A stretch of 39,500 nucleotides of DNA from positions 1-39,500 of the forward strand of contig PBSR01000044.1 of assembly GCA_002726335.1 (NCBI GenBank), in the 5' to 3' direction. The position numbers were made by a program, and so were the translations under genes. This document shows positions 8,721 to 16,381 of the stretch, piece after piece. The stretch is from Gemmatimonadaceae bacterium (GTDB lineage: Bacteria; Latescibacterota; UBA2968; UBA8231). The notes below the pieces were generated by a model, which did not search any database, had not been told where the DNA came from, and saw nothing but the letters and a program-made list of their open reading frames with translations. The number at the start of each line of letters is the position of its first letter. Within the stretch, counting starts at the first letter, position 1.

Positions 8721-9461
8721 TTACCTTCCTCCTGTGCGTATGCGTTGCTCGGCCTGAGCCAGCACCGACGTGTTGTCAAAGTCTCTTATGATGCCATCCA
8801 GGGCGGCTTCACCTTGATCGCGCAGACGCTCGACCTGATCCAGCAGCGCCGGCAGGGCGCGCACCACATTGTCGACGATCGTCACCGTGGCCGTGCGCGC
8901 CGTGCGCGACAGCGGGTTCAGATCCACCGTCAACACGTCCCTGCCGAGACGGCGCAGGGCCCCACAGCGGTCACCATCTTCCAGCGGCACGAAGATCACA
9001 TCCGCCTGCAGGATGCCGTCGGAGTGCACGAACCGTCGGTTGGAGTCGATCCCCTCGATGGCGGTAACGCCGTCGGGCAGCAGCACGTCGGTGGCGCCGT
9101 GGGCTTTCAGGTGCTCGGCCATGGCCCGCTCTCGGTCCGATGATGTGTGGAAGATGTTGACCTCCAACGGCGCCCCCGTCGCCGTCGACAGCCGCACGAG
9201 GTCCTCGGGCACGAGCGATGCGGTGTTGCCGTTCACCGACAGCACGGGATGGCTGGCCCGCAGCAGCCACGCCGCCGTCGCCTCTGTGGCCGTGGTTGCC
9301 CAGGGACCACCCGTCTCGCCGAGCAGATAGTCGTACGCCTCCCCACGACCGTGGGCGATCAGTCCGTGGGCCGATGTGATGCCGGCTTCGACGCCGGCCA
9401 CAAGGCGATCCCGCAGGCGCAGTGACTCGTACCGCGGGTGGCTCTCGGGAACGTCGCTCAT
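8721..9461 (-). CDS. Archaeal-type 4-phosphopantoate--beta-alanine ligase (phosphopantothenate synthetase)
   Basis: A 246-residue protein closely resembling archaeal phosphopantothenate synthetase (COG1701, formerly DUF137), which condenses 4-phosphopantoate with beta-alanine using ATP. Diagnostic stretches are ESHPRYESLRLRDRLVAGVE at the N-terminus, GLIAHGRGEAYDYLLGE, VLSVNGNTASLVPEDLV, DVIFVPLEDGDR and DLNPLSRTARTATVTIVDNV. These are nearly the archaeal consensus as I remember it, and the length matches. Bacteria normally use the unrelated PanC and then pantothenate kinase. The start overlaps the stop of the pantoate kinase gene as ATGA, so the two consecutive steps are translationally coupled. 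The ligand-binding motifs look intact, which argues for a working enzyme rather than a relic, although a changed substrate is possible. Confidence 0.93.
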   Translation of the reverse strand: MSDVPESHPRYESLRLRDRLVAGVEAGITSAHGLIAHGRGEAYDYLLGETGGPWATTATEATAAWLLRASHPVLSVNGNTASLVPEDLVRLSTATGAPLEVNIFHTSSDRERAMAEHLKAHGATDVLLPDGVTAIEGIDSNRRFVHSDGILQADVIFVPLEDGDRCGALRRLGRDVLTVDLNPLSRTARTATVTIVDNVVRALPALLDQVERLRDQGEAALDGIIRDFDNTSVLAQAEQRIRTGGR

Positions 9462-10303
9462 GGCAGCACCTGCACTGCCCGGGCCGACAGCGTGGTCGCC
9501 GTGGAACCGGTGAACGGCACGGTGCTGAACACGGCGTTGCCGAGCATGATCATCGAGGCGACCCCGCCGGCTCCGTCCACCTCGTCGATGGCGGCGCGGA
9601 CGCCGTCATGGCCCAGCAGGCCGCTGTCTTCAGCAAATCGACGCGACACGCGGATCGGATCGCCCAGCTCCAGTACCGACTGCCTCTTCATCTGGCCCAG
9701 CTCCTCCAGCGCCGCATCCGCGGCCGCGTTGATCCGGGCGCGACGTTCCGGATCCGACAGAATATCGCGCGTACGAATGGCACTGAAGTACTGATAGTGG
9801 ATCGGTACGTCTACCTCCACGGGCATGGCTTCGGCGGCCAGCGGATCTCCGGCGACCAGCTTGACCAGGCAGCCGCCGTGGTACTGGGCGCAAACGTCGC
9901 CAAGGCCGGTCAGGTTCTGCACTTCGGCCACGTGGGCGGCCGTGGCCAGAGCTGCACGGTCGTGGCCCAGAGACAGCAGGTCGTTCGCCGCAAAGGCCGC
10001 CGCCAGCGAGGACGCACCGCTCAGCCCGAAGCCGCTGCTCAACGGCAGCGGCGTCTCGATGCGCACCGACAGGACTGCCTCCGGCGCCAACCCCTTCAGC
10101 ACATTGTTGACCGTGGGAAACTCGATGGCCTCCCCGTTGAAGGTCACCGATGGGGAGTGTGCCAGCGACAGCGTCACCGTAGCCCCTTCCCTCACGGTGA
10201 ATCCCAGCCCGAGAGAGTGCATCTTCGCCGGATCGTCGTCCGGGATGACCTTGAACACACCTGAGATATTGCCGGGAGCGAAGGCTCGGGCGGTTTCAGT
10301 CAT
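9458..10303 (-). CDS. Archaeal-type pantoate kinase (GHMP kinase family)
   Basis: A 281-residue GHMP-superfamily kinase matching archaeal pantoate kinase (COG1829), which phosphorylates pantoate at O4. The N-terminus ARAFAPGNISGVFKVI and the ATP-binding motif PLSSGFGLSGASSL (87-100) are typical, as are the following NLTGLGDVCAQYHGGCLVK and the C-terminal ASMIMLGNAVFS. Length is normal for the family. It overlaps the HAD gene by 8 bp upstream and the phosphopantothenate synthetase by 4 bp downstream, so the order kinase-ligase follows the archaeal pathway order. In bacteria phosphorylation normally comes after amide formation, by CoaA, CoaW or CoaX on pantothenate. The pair therefore either gives this organism the archaeal order for CoA or acts on a pantoate analogue made by its operon neighbours. 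Confidence 0.92.
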   Translation of the reverse strand: MTETARAFAPGNISGVFKVIPDDDPAKMHSLGLGFTVREGATVTLSLAHSPSVTFNGEAIEFPTVNNVLKGLAPEAVLSVRIETPLPLSSGFGLSGASSLAAAFAANDLLSLGHDRAALATAAHVAEVQNLTGLGDVCAQYHGGCLVKLVAGDPLAAEAMPVEVDVPIHYQYFSAIRTRDILSDPERRARINAAADAALEELGQMKRQSVLELGDPIRVSRRFAEDSGLLGHDGVRAAIDEVDGAGGVASMIMLGNAVFSTVPFTGSTATTLSARAVQVLP

Positions 10304-10952
10304 TTCTTGTCAGCCACCTGGGCAGAGCGGACACATCGTCGAGTACGACCACAGGGCAGAAACTATCGAATCCCGACGCCGGCGTGGTGCCGGTGAGTAC
10401 GGCGACAAAGTCGATGCCCGCCCGTTGTGCCGCTTCGCCGTCGGGTGGGCTGTCGCCGACATAGAGTGCTTCGTCAGCGCTGATACCCAGCTTCTCGAGT
10501 ACCGCATGCAGGCAGGCAGGATCCGGCTTGTGCTGCGCCACATCCTCGGCGCCGATCACGGTGTTCACAAGGCTTCTCAATCCGTCCCGCTCGAGAATCT
10601 CCTCGATGCGGTAGCGAAACTTCGTCGAGGCGATGGCGCTGTACACATCTGCGGCCTTCAAGCTCTCGAGGGTTTGACGCACTCCACTATATATAAAGGT
10701 CTGGTCCGCCATCACCTCATCCGCCCGGTCGCGGAACCTCCGGGCGAACTCATCGGTCCGACTGCGTTGCTCCTCACCGTTGAGTGTCGCCAGAATCTCC
10801 GGAACCGCCAGGCCGATGGTGTGCCGGATGGCCTCCGGATCGGAGATGGGCAGTTCCATGCCGGCCTGAGCCGTCTGAATACAGTCGATGATGCCCTTCG
10901 AAGAGTCGGCCAGGGTGTAGTCGAAGTCGAAAATCACGGCCCTGAGTGACAT
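10296..10952 (-). CDS. HAD-superfamily phosphatase (phosphoglycolate phosphatase-like)
   Basis: A 218-residue subfamily IA HAD hydrolase. Motif I is FDFDYT (nucleophile D9, acid/base D11), motif II is in SAIASTKF, the motif III lysine is HKPDPACLHAV and motif IV is YVGDSPPDGEAAQRAG; a helical cap lies between motifs I and II. Such enzymes remove phosphate from small metabolites including 2-phosphoglycolate, sugar phosphates and side products. The start abuts the CocE stop with no gap and the stop overlaps the pantoate kinase start by 8 bp. It could dephosphorylate an intermediate of the operon's pathway or repair a damaged phospho-metabolite; the sequence does not discriminate. Motif I has Tyr where Gly is most common (DxDGT), which is tolerated in many members. 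Confidence 0.92.
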   Translation of the reverse strand: MSLRAVIFDFDYTLADSSKGIIDCIQTAQAGMELPISDPEAIRHTIGLAVPEILATLNGEEQRSRTDEFARRFRDRADEVMADQTFIYSGVRQTLESLKAADVYSAIASTKFRYRIEEILERDGLRSLVNTVIGAEDVAQHKPDPACLHAVLEKLGISADEALYVGDSPPDGEAAQRAGIDFVAVLTGTTPASGFDSFCPVVVLDDVSALPRWLTRND

Positions 10953-12566
10953 CTATATGTCCTCGATGACGGGCAGGATCAGATGGGACGATGTCACCGG
11001 GCCATACAGCACGTGTTGGGTGGCGATCACCGGATCCCCCTCCCACAGCGGCGCCAACCGGTTGCGATGCGGCAGGATCCGCGGGAAGTCGCTCGATGTC
11101 ACCAGCAGGACGAGGCGGCTGCCGGCGGCGAAGGTGTACGCCGTCTGTCCCATGGGCAGTTGCAGGCACGTTGCCGTCTCCGGGGGCATTACCTCTGGTC
11201 GACATGAATCGTTGCGGAAGCGGCATCGCTGCTGGCCCTGGGTCAGGCAGATGACCGCGCCGTCCTCACCTTCCACACACAACCGGGCGATGAAGTCCGT
11301 GTCCTCGGCATCGGTGGCCACGTGCAGTTCCAGCGAGACGTCACCGATGATCGTCATGGGCGCCGACAGGACCTCGCTGAGATAGGACAGCACATCCGGC
11401 CGCTGCTGCGTCGAGCGTACATCGACGGGGCCCACGTGGTCGAGCCCCCAGTAGAGTGAGCCGCCGCGCGTTGGCACGGGGTCCCGTGGATCGTAGCGAT
11501 AGGTGTCCTCGCCGTCCCCGGTCGGCGCCTCCCGCGTCAACTGCTTCCCCGCGCCGAGAAACCAGGCCTGCTCGTGTGCGTCCGGCGGTGGCCAGTCGCT
11601 GCTGGACACCCAGCGATTCTCGCCCATCAGAAACACACGTACCGGCGGCAGATCAGCGTAGCCGTCGTCCACGTCGCGCAGATGAGCGTCGAAGAACTGC
11701 AGCTCCGCCTCCAGCAGATCCAGATCGGCGGCGGTGCCAAACTCCCAGTCTCCGTAGTGGGTGTGCGCCGGACCGGTGCCGCTCACCGTCTTGTGACCCC
11801 ACGGGCCGATGAGCAGCTTCTGGTCACCCCTCAACGCGCCGAAGGACTCGTACTGAGTCCGCGTCAGGTGATCGAACCAGCCGCCGCTGTGGAAGCCGGA
11901 CAGATCGATGCTGTCGTACAGGTGATCCCAGTCGAGCCCCCGCCAGAAGTCGTCGTAGGTGTCGTGCTCCGACCATTGGCGCAGCGCCGGCGTGCTGAAT
12001 CCGACTCGTTCAGCAATCACATCAACGCCGTCCAGACGCTGCAATTCACCCCAGTCGAAGTGGTCCATGGCCGGTTGCGTGCGACAGGTGGCGTGAGTCA
12101 GTGACCAGGCCACGGCGTTGGCCAGGGCGAAACAGCCGTCGTAGCGCAGCCAGTCCCGGAAGTAGGATCCCGGCGCCACCGAAGGCGCGATGCACTTCAG
12201 CGCTTCGTGCCCCTGGGCGGCAGCCGGCATTTGCACGATGCCCAGATAGCTGCGCCCCCACATGCCGATACGACCGTTGCACCATGATTGCTCCGCCGTC
12301 CAGTCGAGGGCGGCATGGCCGTCGGCGGCTTCATCCACCAGCGGCGTAAATGACCCTTCTGAGTCATACTTGCCCCGGCAGTCCTGTACGACATACGCGT
12401 ATCCCCGCGCGACGAAGGGGTGTGCCTGCCCCTGCATTCCCCGTCGGTGATAGGGCGTGCGGACGAGAACCGTCGGAAACGGGCCTGGACCCGCCGGCAG
12501 ATAAACATCCGTTGCCAGGCCAACCCCGTCTGCGGCCGGTACCATACGATGCAGCAGGGCCTTCAT
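10953..12566 (-). CDS. CocE/NonD-family hydrolase (X-Pro dipeptidyl-peptidase-like)
   Basis: A 537-residue serine hydrolase of the CocE/NonD family, which includes cocaine esterase and X-prolyl dipeptidyl acyl aminopeptidases. The alpha/beta-hydrolase nucleophile is Ser106 in GMWGRSYLG. The acid is likely the Asp in HSGGWFDHLTR and the base His lies in LLIGPWGHKT. The C-terminal jelly-roll domain covers roughly residues 350-530 (SLELHVATDAEDTDFIARLC, GSRLVLLVTSSDFPRI), as in the family. YVVQDCRGKYDSEG is another family landmark. There is no signal peptide, so it is probably cytoplasmic. It overlaps the ComA-like gene by ATGA and directly abuts the HAD gene. It may hydrolyse an amide or ester linked to the operon's product, or feed it with a building block; both are inference. 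Confidence 0.94.
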   Translation of the reverse strand: MKALLHRMVPAADGVGLATDVYLPAGPGPFPTVLVRTPYHRRGMQGQAHPFVARGYAYVVQDCRGKYDSEGSFTPLVDEAADGHAALDWTAEQSWCNGRIGMWGRSYLGIVQMPAAAQGHEALKCIAPSVAPGSYFRDWLRYDGCFALANAVAWSLTHATCRTQPAMDHFDWGELQRLDGVDVIAERVGFSTPALRQWSEHDTYDDFWRGLDWDHLYDSIDLSGFHSGGWFDHLTRTQYESFGALRGDQKLLIGPWGHKTVSGTGPAHTHYGDWEFGTAADLDLLEAELQFFDAHLRDVDDGYADLPPVRVFLMGENRWVSSSDWPPPDAHEQAWFLGAGKQLTREAPTGDGEDTYRYDPRDPVPTRGGSLYWGLDHVGPVDVRSTQQRPDVLSYLSEVLSAPMTIIGDVSLELHVATDAEDTDFIARLCVEGEDGAVICLTQGQQRCRFRNDSCRPEVMPPETATCLQLPMGQTAYTFAAGSRLVLLVTSSDFPRILPHRNRLAPLWEGDPVIATQHVLYGPVTSSHLILPVIEDI

Positions 12567-13366
12567 GGGCTGCCCGCGTTCACACCCAGGCCTCGGCGGT
12601 ACGCCTCCAGCGACATCAGTTCATCGGGGGCCACGTTGCCGATGTTGACCTGCGAACCGTAGCGATCAATCAATTCACGGCGCATGTGGTGGATGTGGCA
12701 GGCGTGGACACCCTCGATCCAGGGTCCCGGCAACTCGAACATCACCTGGTCGACGCCGATGACACGGACGATCTCATCCACAGCAGCCGCCGTGGCGACA
12801 TCGTCTGACACCAGCTCGGCTGCTTCCACCAGCAGCACGGAAGCTCCGGCGTCCATGCAGGCCCGGGCGTTGTCGACCAGCGGGATCGTGTTGTCGAGTC
12901 CCTCCTTGCGGCCCACCTCGCCAAGGACTCGCAGGCCGTAGTCCTCAACGGCCTCGGTGATGATTCGTTCCTTCCACTGCACGGACACGGGAGCGATATT
13001 GTCCGACACCTCCACCCAGCGGTAGCCGGCCTCGACACATGCGGGCAGATAGCGGTCGAGTTTGCCGTGGACTTCGGCGTACTCCAGGTACTGCCCGCCG
13101 GGAAAGGGCTCGACATCGCGCGACCGGTACTGGTCGATCTTCTGCGACAGCAGCTCCCGAGGCCAGAGCCGCGACAGGCCGACGGCAACTTTCGCCAGGT
13201 CGAAATACTCCGCCCCCATGTCGGTCAGATCACGTTGCTGTTGCAGGGGGATCCCCCAGTCGATGACCATCGTGCGACCGGCTGTCCGCGGCTTGCTGGT
13301 ACGCTGAGCTGCCAGGGACCCATCGAGGCCGGCGAAGGGATGGTCGTCCGGGTTCATGGCAGTCAT
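12563..13366 (-). CDS. ComA-family (phosphosulfolactate synthase-like) enzyme, divergent
   Basis: A 267-residue TIM-barrel protein of the ComA/PF02679 family. ComA adds sulfite to phosphoenolpyruvate to give 2-phosphosulfolactate, the first step of coenzyme M synthesis in many methanogens. The match runs throughout: GRTMVIDWGIP (31-41), YFDLAKVAVGLSRLWPRELL, VEPFPGGQYLEYAEVHGKLD, GYRWVEVSDNIAP, LRVLGEVGRKEG, a MFELPGPW segment and VNIGNVAPDELMSLEAYRRGL. Several positions I recall as conserved in true ComA are altered: the DKG motif is DWG here (Lys to Trp at 37), the KFGWGTS motif is KVAVGLS, and the SDG motif is SDN. That suggests a paralogue with a different nucleophile or acceptor. It lies in the nine-gene operon with 4-bp ATGA overlaps on both sides. 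Confidence is high for the family, low for the reaction. Confidence 0.88.
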   Translation of the reverse strand: MTAMNPDDHPFAGLDGSLAAQRTSKPRTAGRTMVIDWGIPLQQQRDLTDMGAEYFDLAKVAVGLSRLWPRELLSQKIDQYRSRDVEPFPGGQYLEYAEVHGKLDRYLPACVEAGYRWVEVSDNIAPVSVQWKERIITEAVEDYGLRVLGEVGRKEGLDNTIPLVDNARACMDAGASVLLVEAAELVSDDVATAAAVDEIVRVIGVDQVMFELPGPWIEGVHACHIHHMRRELIDRYGSQVNIGNVAPDELMSLEAYRRGLGVNAGSP

Positions 13367-14943
13367 CCGGGCGAGCCCGCCAGTGGTCGCCGCAGGATCG
13401 CGCCGGCGGGCAGTGACTCGTGCGTGTCGACATCGCCGCTGCGCCAGTCCAGCTCGACCTCTTCGTCGCTGCCATTGAACAGCAGCAGCTCACCTGGCTG
13501 CCCGCCGACGGCGGGTCGAACGAGGGGCAGGATATCCTCGGGGACTCGATCTCTGCCGCCGGCGTCGCGCAACCGTACCGCCGGTTCCACCTCCCCCCGG
13601 GAATCGTGGCAACCCAGCAGCAGGGAGCCATAGCATCCGGTGACGGCCCCCGCTCCCCAGTTACGCCCGTGCCCGGCGGCGACGGAACAGATGGCGCCAC
13701 CCATGTCGGCGTGCTCACGACCTCCGCGCAGGATGCGCAGAGCCATCTCGAACTTGCGTGCCCCACCCCGCAGGGCGCGTCGCGCGTGGCGTACATCGCC
13801 GCCGATCTGATAGGCCAGGGCGGAGGCCGCCGTCGACGGTTCAGCCAGCGGTCGGGCCGAGCCGTCCTCGCCGAATTCGCCCCAGTAGAGCATGTCGCTG
13901 CGCTTGCCGATGCCGGGTTCGCGCCGCTTGCGCTGCTCGGGCTGTAGCATCACCCAGGGGCGGTCGTTCTCTTCGGGTGCGCTCTCGATCACCCGCAGCG
14001 CGGCTTCATCGAGGGTGGTATCGCCGAAGGCGACCCGGTAGTGGGACAACGCCGCCGCCGCGGGGTCGCCGAAGGGATCGGCCAGCTCGTCGACGAGGGG
14101 CGTGACGATCCGGCGGGCAGCGTCACGAAAGATTGTATCACCAGAGGCTTCGAACAGGTCGCCGTACGCCATCACGGCACCCGAAGCCAGGTGATTCTCG
14201 ATTCCGCCGAGGGGATCGCCCTGCACCTTGTGGCTCAGGGCACACATGCCGCCGAAGCGGGGGCGATCGGCCGCGTCACGCCAGTGCAGTTCCCCCCCAT
14301 CCAGATCCCAGCCGAGGGGTACCGGCTCCGACGCAGCCACCAGACGCTCGGCCCGCTTGCGACCGTAGCGCAGGGCCCACTCCAGGTAGCGGTCCTCTCT
14401 CAGAACGCGGTGGGCGGCCAGGGCGATGTGGACGAACCGCAGATGTTCGGTCAGCTCGACTTGATAGTGCGGCGAGTCGTCGACCACACGATTGCCGATG
14501 CTGTACCCGCGGAAGACATCCCGGTCATAGTCATACCAAGCCGGTGTCTCCTCCACCCAGTTGCCGATATGGTGGGCAGCATCCTCGAGCAGGCCTCGGG
14601 CCGTGTCATCGCCGGGTACGAGCCCCAGGTACCGCGGCAGGAACAGCAGGAACGGCTCCGTCCCGTGGTGCGCCTCGGCCTCCGGCTCGTAGCCGTGCAC
14701 ACAATCCGACGCCACCCAGCCTGCCAGATCGGCCAGCAGCGAGCCGAAACGCGACAGCACGGCCTCGTCGGCCGAGATCAGGTAGTGGGAGAACCACGCC
14801 AGCGAGTAATTCGCCTCGTCCTCACCTCCCTGGTTCCGGTACGGCCCGTCCATCAGGCTGCTCTGCGTCAGCCAGCGGCTCAGTCCCTGGCGCAGGCTGG
14901 TGGCATGTTCGTGTGTGTCTCTGAGCAGTTCGGTCTCTGACAT
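13363..14943 (-). CDS. Unrecognised helical protein, possible (alpha/alpha)-barrel fold
   Basis: I do not recognise this 526-residue protein by family. Its first two thirds consist of regularly spaced amphipathic helices alternating with short Gly/Asp/His-rich loops (NQGGEDEANYSLAWFSHYLI, DSPHYQVELTEHLRFVHIAL), which is the texture of an (alpha/alpha)6 toroid as in glycosidases and lyases. Conserved-looking active-site candidates are the His/Asp/Glu residues around DDSPHYQVELTEH and GGEDEANYS. The last ~90 residues look like a beta-rich C-terminal domain (PGELLLFNGSDEEVELDW). It has no signal peptide. ATG at 14943 is preferred over a TTG three codons upstream; neither has a clear ribosome-binding site. 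It is the first gene of the operon and overlaps the ComA-like gene by ATGA. A sugar-processing role is a guess. Confidence 0.8.
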   Translation of the reverse strand: MSETELLRDTHEHATSLRQGLSRWLTQSSLMDGPYRNQGGEDEANYSLAWFSHYLISADEAVLSRFGSLLADLAGWVASDCVHGYEPEAEAHHGTEPFLLFLPRYLGLVPGDDTARGLLEDAAHHIGNWVEETPAWYDYDRDVFRGYSIGNRVVDDSPHYQVELTEHLRFVHIALAAHRVLREDRYLEWALRYGRKRAERLVAASEPVPLGWDLDGGELHWRDAADRPRFGGMCALSHKVQGDPLGGIENHLASGAVMAYGDLFEASGDTIFRDAARRIVTPLVDELADPFGDPAAAALSHYRVAFGDTTLDEAALRVIESAPEENDRPWVMLQPEQRKRREPGIGKRSDMLYWGEFGEDGSARPLAEPSTAASALAYQIGGDVRHARRALRGGARKFEMALRILRGGREHADMGGAICSVAAGHGRNWGAGAVTGCYGSLLLGCHDSRGEVEPAVRLRDAGGRDRVPEDILPLVRPAVGGQPGELLLFNGSDEEVELDWRSGDVDTHESLPAGAILRRPLAGSPG

Positions 14944-15034
14944 GACCGGCAAAGCTACGAAAGCCGAGAGTTGCGTGCCCCCCCGGGGGCGATGATGTTT
15001 CAGCCACCCATCACCTCAACTGGAGACTTCGAAC
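14944..15034. promoter_or_regulatory. Divergent promoter region between the two large gene clusters
   Basis: These 91 bases separate the first genes of the nine-gene leftward cluster and the eleven-gene rightward cluster, so both promoters must lie here or inside the flanking 5' ends. A C7G5 run at about 14981-14993 contains the palindrome CCCCCGGGGG. TGGAG before the cupin ATG is its ribosome-binding site. I see no sigma70-like -35/-10 pair, so the promoter positions remain undefined. Confidence 0.5.
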
Positions 15035-15472
15035 ATGGCCCTCGGCAACCCGATCCTCTCGGGCGCTCTCAACCACATCTCACTGGACGAGATCAAGGCC
15101 GAGAAGGGCCCGCCGAACTGGTCCCACGCCGTCACCCTCGCCGATCACGTCGTCGGCGTCGTCATCTATCAGGATGCCGGCACCGAAAACGACAACCACT
15201 GCCACACATATGATGAATGGTGGGTTGTCCTCGAGGGTGAGATCGACTGGGTCATCGAAGGTCGCGACGAGCCCGTGCAGGCCAGAGCTGGTGACTTCGT
15301 CTATGTCCCGGCACGCACCTTCCACAAGATCTTCCCCAAGGGTGGCGCTCCCTCCGTCCGTGTCGGCGTGGCTCTGCCCGGCCACAGCCACCTGCACCGG
15401 CGCCCGGAGCGTACGGTACAGGTCGACGTGGAACCGGCGGACGCCATCGGCTTCGAGGAAAGCTCCGCATGA
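15035..15472 (+). CDS. Cupin-domain protein
   Basis: A 145-residue single-domain cupin. Motif 1 is DNHCHTYDEWWVVLEGE, giving metal ligands H55, H57 and E61; motif 2 is GDFVYVPARTFHKIF with H97. All four canonical ligands are therefore present, and the protein should bind Fe, Mn, Zn or Ni. It may be a small dioxygenase, isomerase or sugar-binding protein; single cupins cannot be assigned from sequence. The start ATG has TGGAG about 9 nt upstream. It is the first gene of the long rightward cluster, and its stop overlaps the aldo/keto reductase start by 4 bp (ATGA), suggesting the two act on the same small molecule, possibly a sugar or keto acid. Confidence 0.92.
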   Translation: MALGNPILSGALNHISLDEIKAEKGPPNWSHAVTLADHVVGVVIYQDAGTENDNHCHTYDEWWVVLEGEIDWVIEGRDEPVQARAGDFVYVPARTFHKIFPKGGAPSVRVGVALPGHSHLHRRPERTVQVDVEPADAIGFEESSA

Positions 15473-16374
15473 CCATCACGCCCTCGGTGAGTGCCCTGCC
15501 CCAGCGTGTTCTGGGCAAGACGGGAGAACAGGTTCCCATCCTCGGGCTCGGGACCGCGCCGGGTGGCTTTGGCATGGACGACGCCAGCGCCATCGAGCTG
15601 TTCGAGATGGCCATCGACCGTGGTGTCACCTACCTCGACACCGCCCCGGGGTACGACCGCGCCCAGGCGCAGCTGGGCCAGATCCTGCCGCGTCACCGCG
15701 ACGACGTCTTCCTCGTGACCAAGGTCCATGCAGCCGACGGCAAGGAAGCCATCGACAAGCTGGAGGAGAATCTGCGGGTACTGCAGACCGACGCCGTCGA
15801 TGTCTGCTTCGTGCACTCCCTCGGTCACCTCGATGTCGACAAGGTGCTGTCGCAGGACGGCTCCCTGGCCGCCCTGCGACAGGCGCAGAAACGCGGGTTG
15901 ACTCGCTACGTGGGCTTCACGGCACATCACAAGCCGGCCGGAGCCGAACGCATCTTCCGCGAAGCCGACGTCGACGTCGCCATGTTTGCCCTCAACTTCG
16001 CCGATCATCACACCTACGGCTTCGATCGGTCGGTTCTTACCGCCGCCAGAGCACAGAACACGGGCATTGCGGCGATGAAGGTCTATGGCGGCGCTGTCGA
16101 CATGAAATACGAAACCGCCGAGGACGAAGATGGCCGCCCCTCGGCGCTGCACGCCATCGACGGCGACTTCGACCACGAACAGGCCCTGCGCTGGTCCCTC
16201 GGACTCGAAGGCGTCAGCACCGCCGTCATCGGCATGTACTCACCTCAGGAGCTGGAGCTCAACATCGAGTGGGCCAGGCGCTTCCAGCCGCTGTCGACAG
16301 CCGAGGATGAAGTGCTGCTCCGACGGGGCCAGTCTTTCGCCGACACGCTGGGTGCCCACTTCGACCAGGGCTAG
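15469..16374 (+). CDS. Aldo/keto reductase
   Basis: A 301-residue (alpha/beta)8 aldo/keto reductase using NAD(P)H to reduce an aldehyde or ketone. The catalytic tetrad is complete: D57 and Y62 in TYLDTAPGYDRAQ, K85 in FLVTKVHA and H116 in VCFVHSLGHLD. The C-terminal GVSTAVIGMYSPQELELNI region is the cofactor phosphate loop expected for the family. The N-terminal LPQRVLGKTGEQVPILGLGT is the typical entry. It overlaps the cupin gene by 4 bp and is followed after 7 bp by the DUF1861 protein. Proteins of this subfamily with FTAHHKPA and similar segments are often annotated as sugar or inositol dehydrogenases, but the substrate is not readable from the sequence. Confidence 0.94.
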   Translation: MTITPSVSALPQRVLGKTGEQVPILGLGTAPGGFGMDDASAIELFEMAIDRGVTYLDTAPGYDRAQAQLGQILPRHRDDVFLVTKVHAADGKEAIDKLEENLRVLQTDAVDVCFVHSLGHLDVDKVLSQDGSLAALRQAQKRGLTRYVGFTAHHKPAGAERIFREADVDVAMFALNFADHHTYGFDRSVLTAARAQNTGIAAMKVYGGAVDMKYETAEDEDGRPSALHAIDGDFDHEQALRWSLGLEGVSTAVIGMYSPQELELNIEWARRFQPLSTAEDEVLLRRGQSFADTLGAHFDQG

Positions 16375-16381
16375 AGTCGTC

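Noticed and set aside
16130..16381. Upstream extension of the DUF1861 frame over the aldo/keto reductase
   Set aside because: The extra 84 residues have no similarity and read like off-frame codons; the ATG at 16382 gives the family N-terminus.
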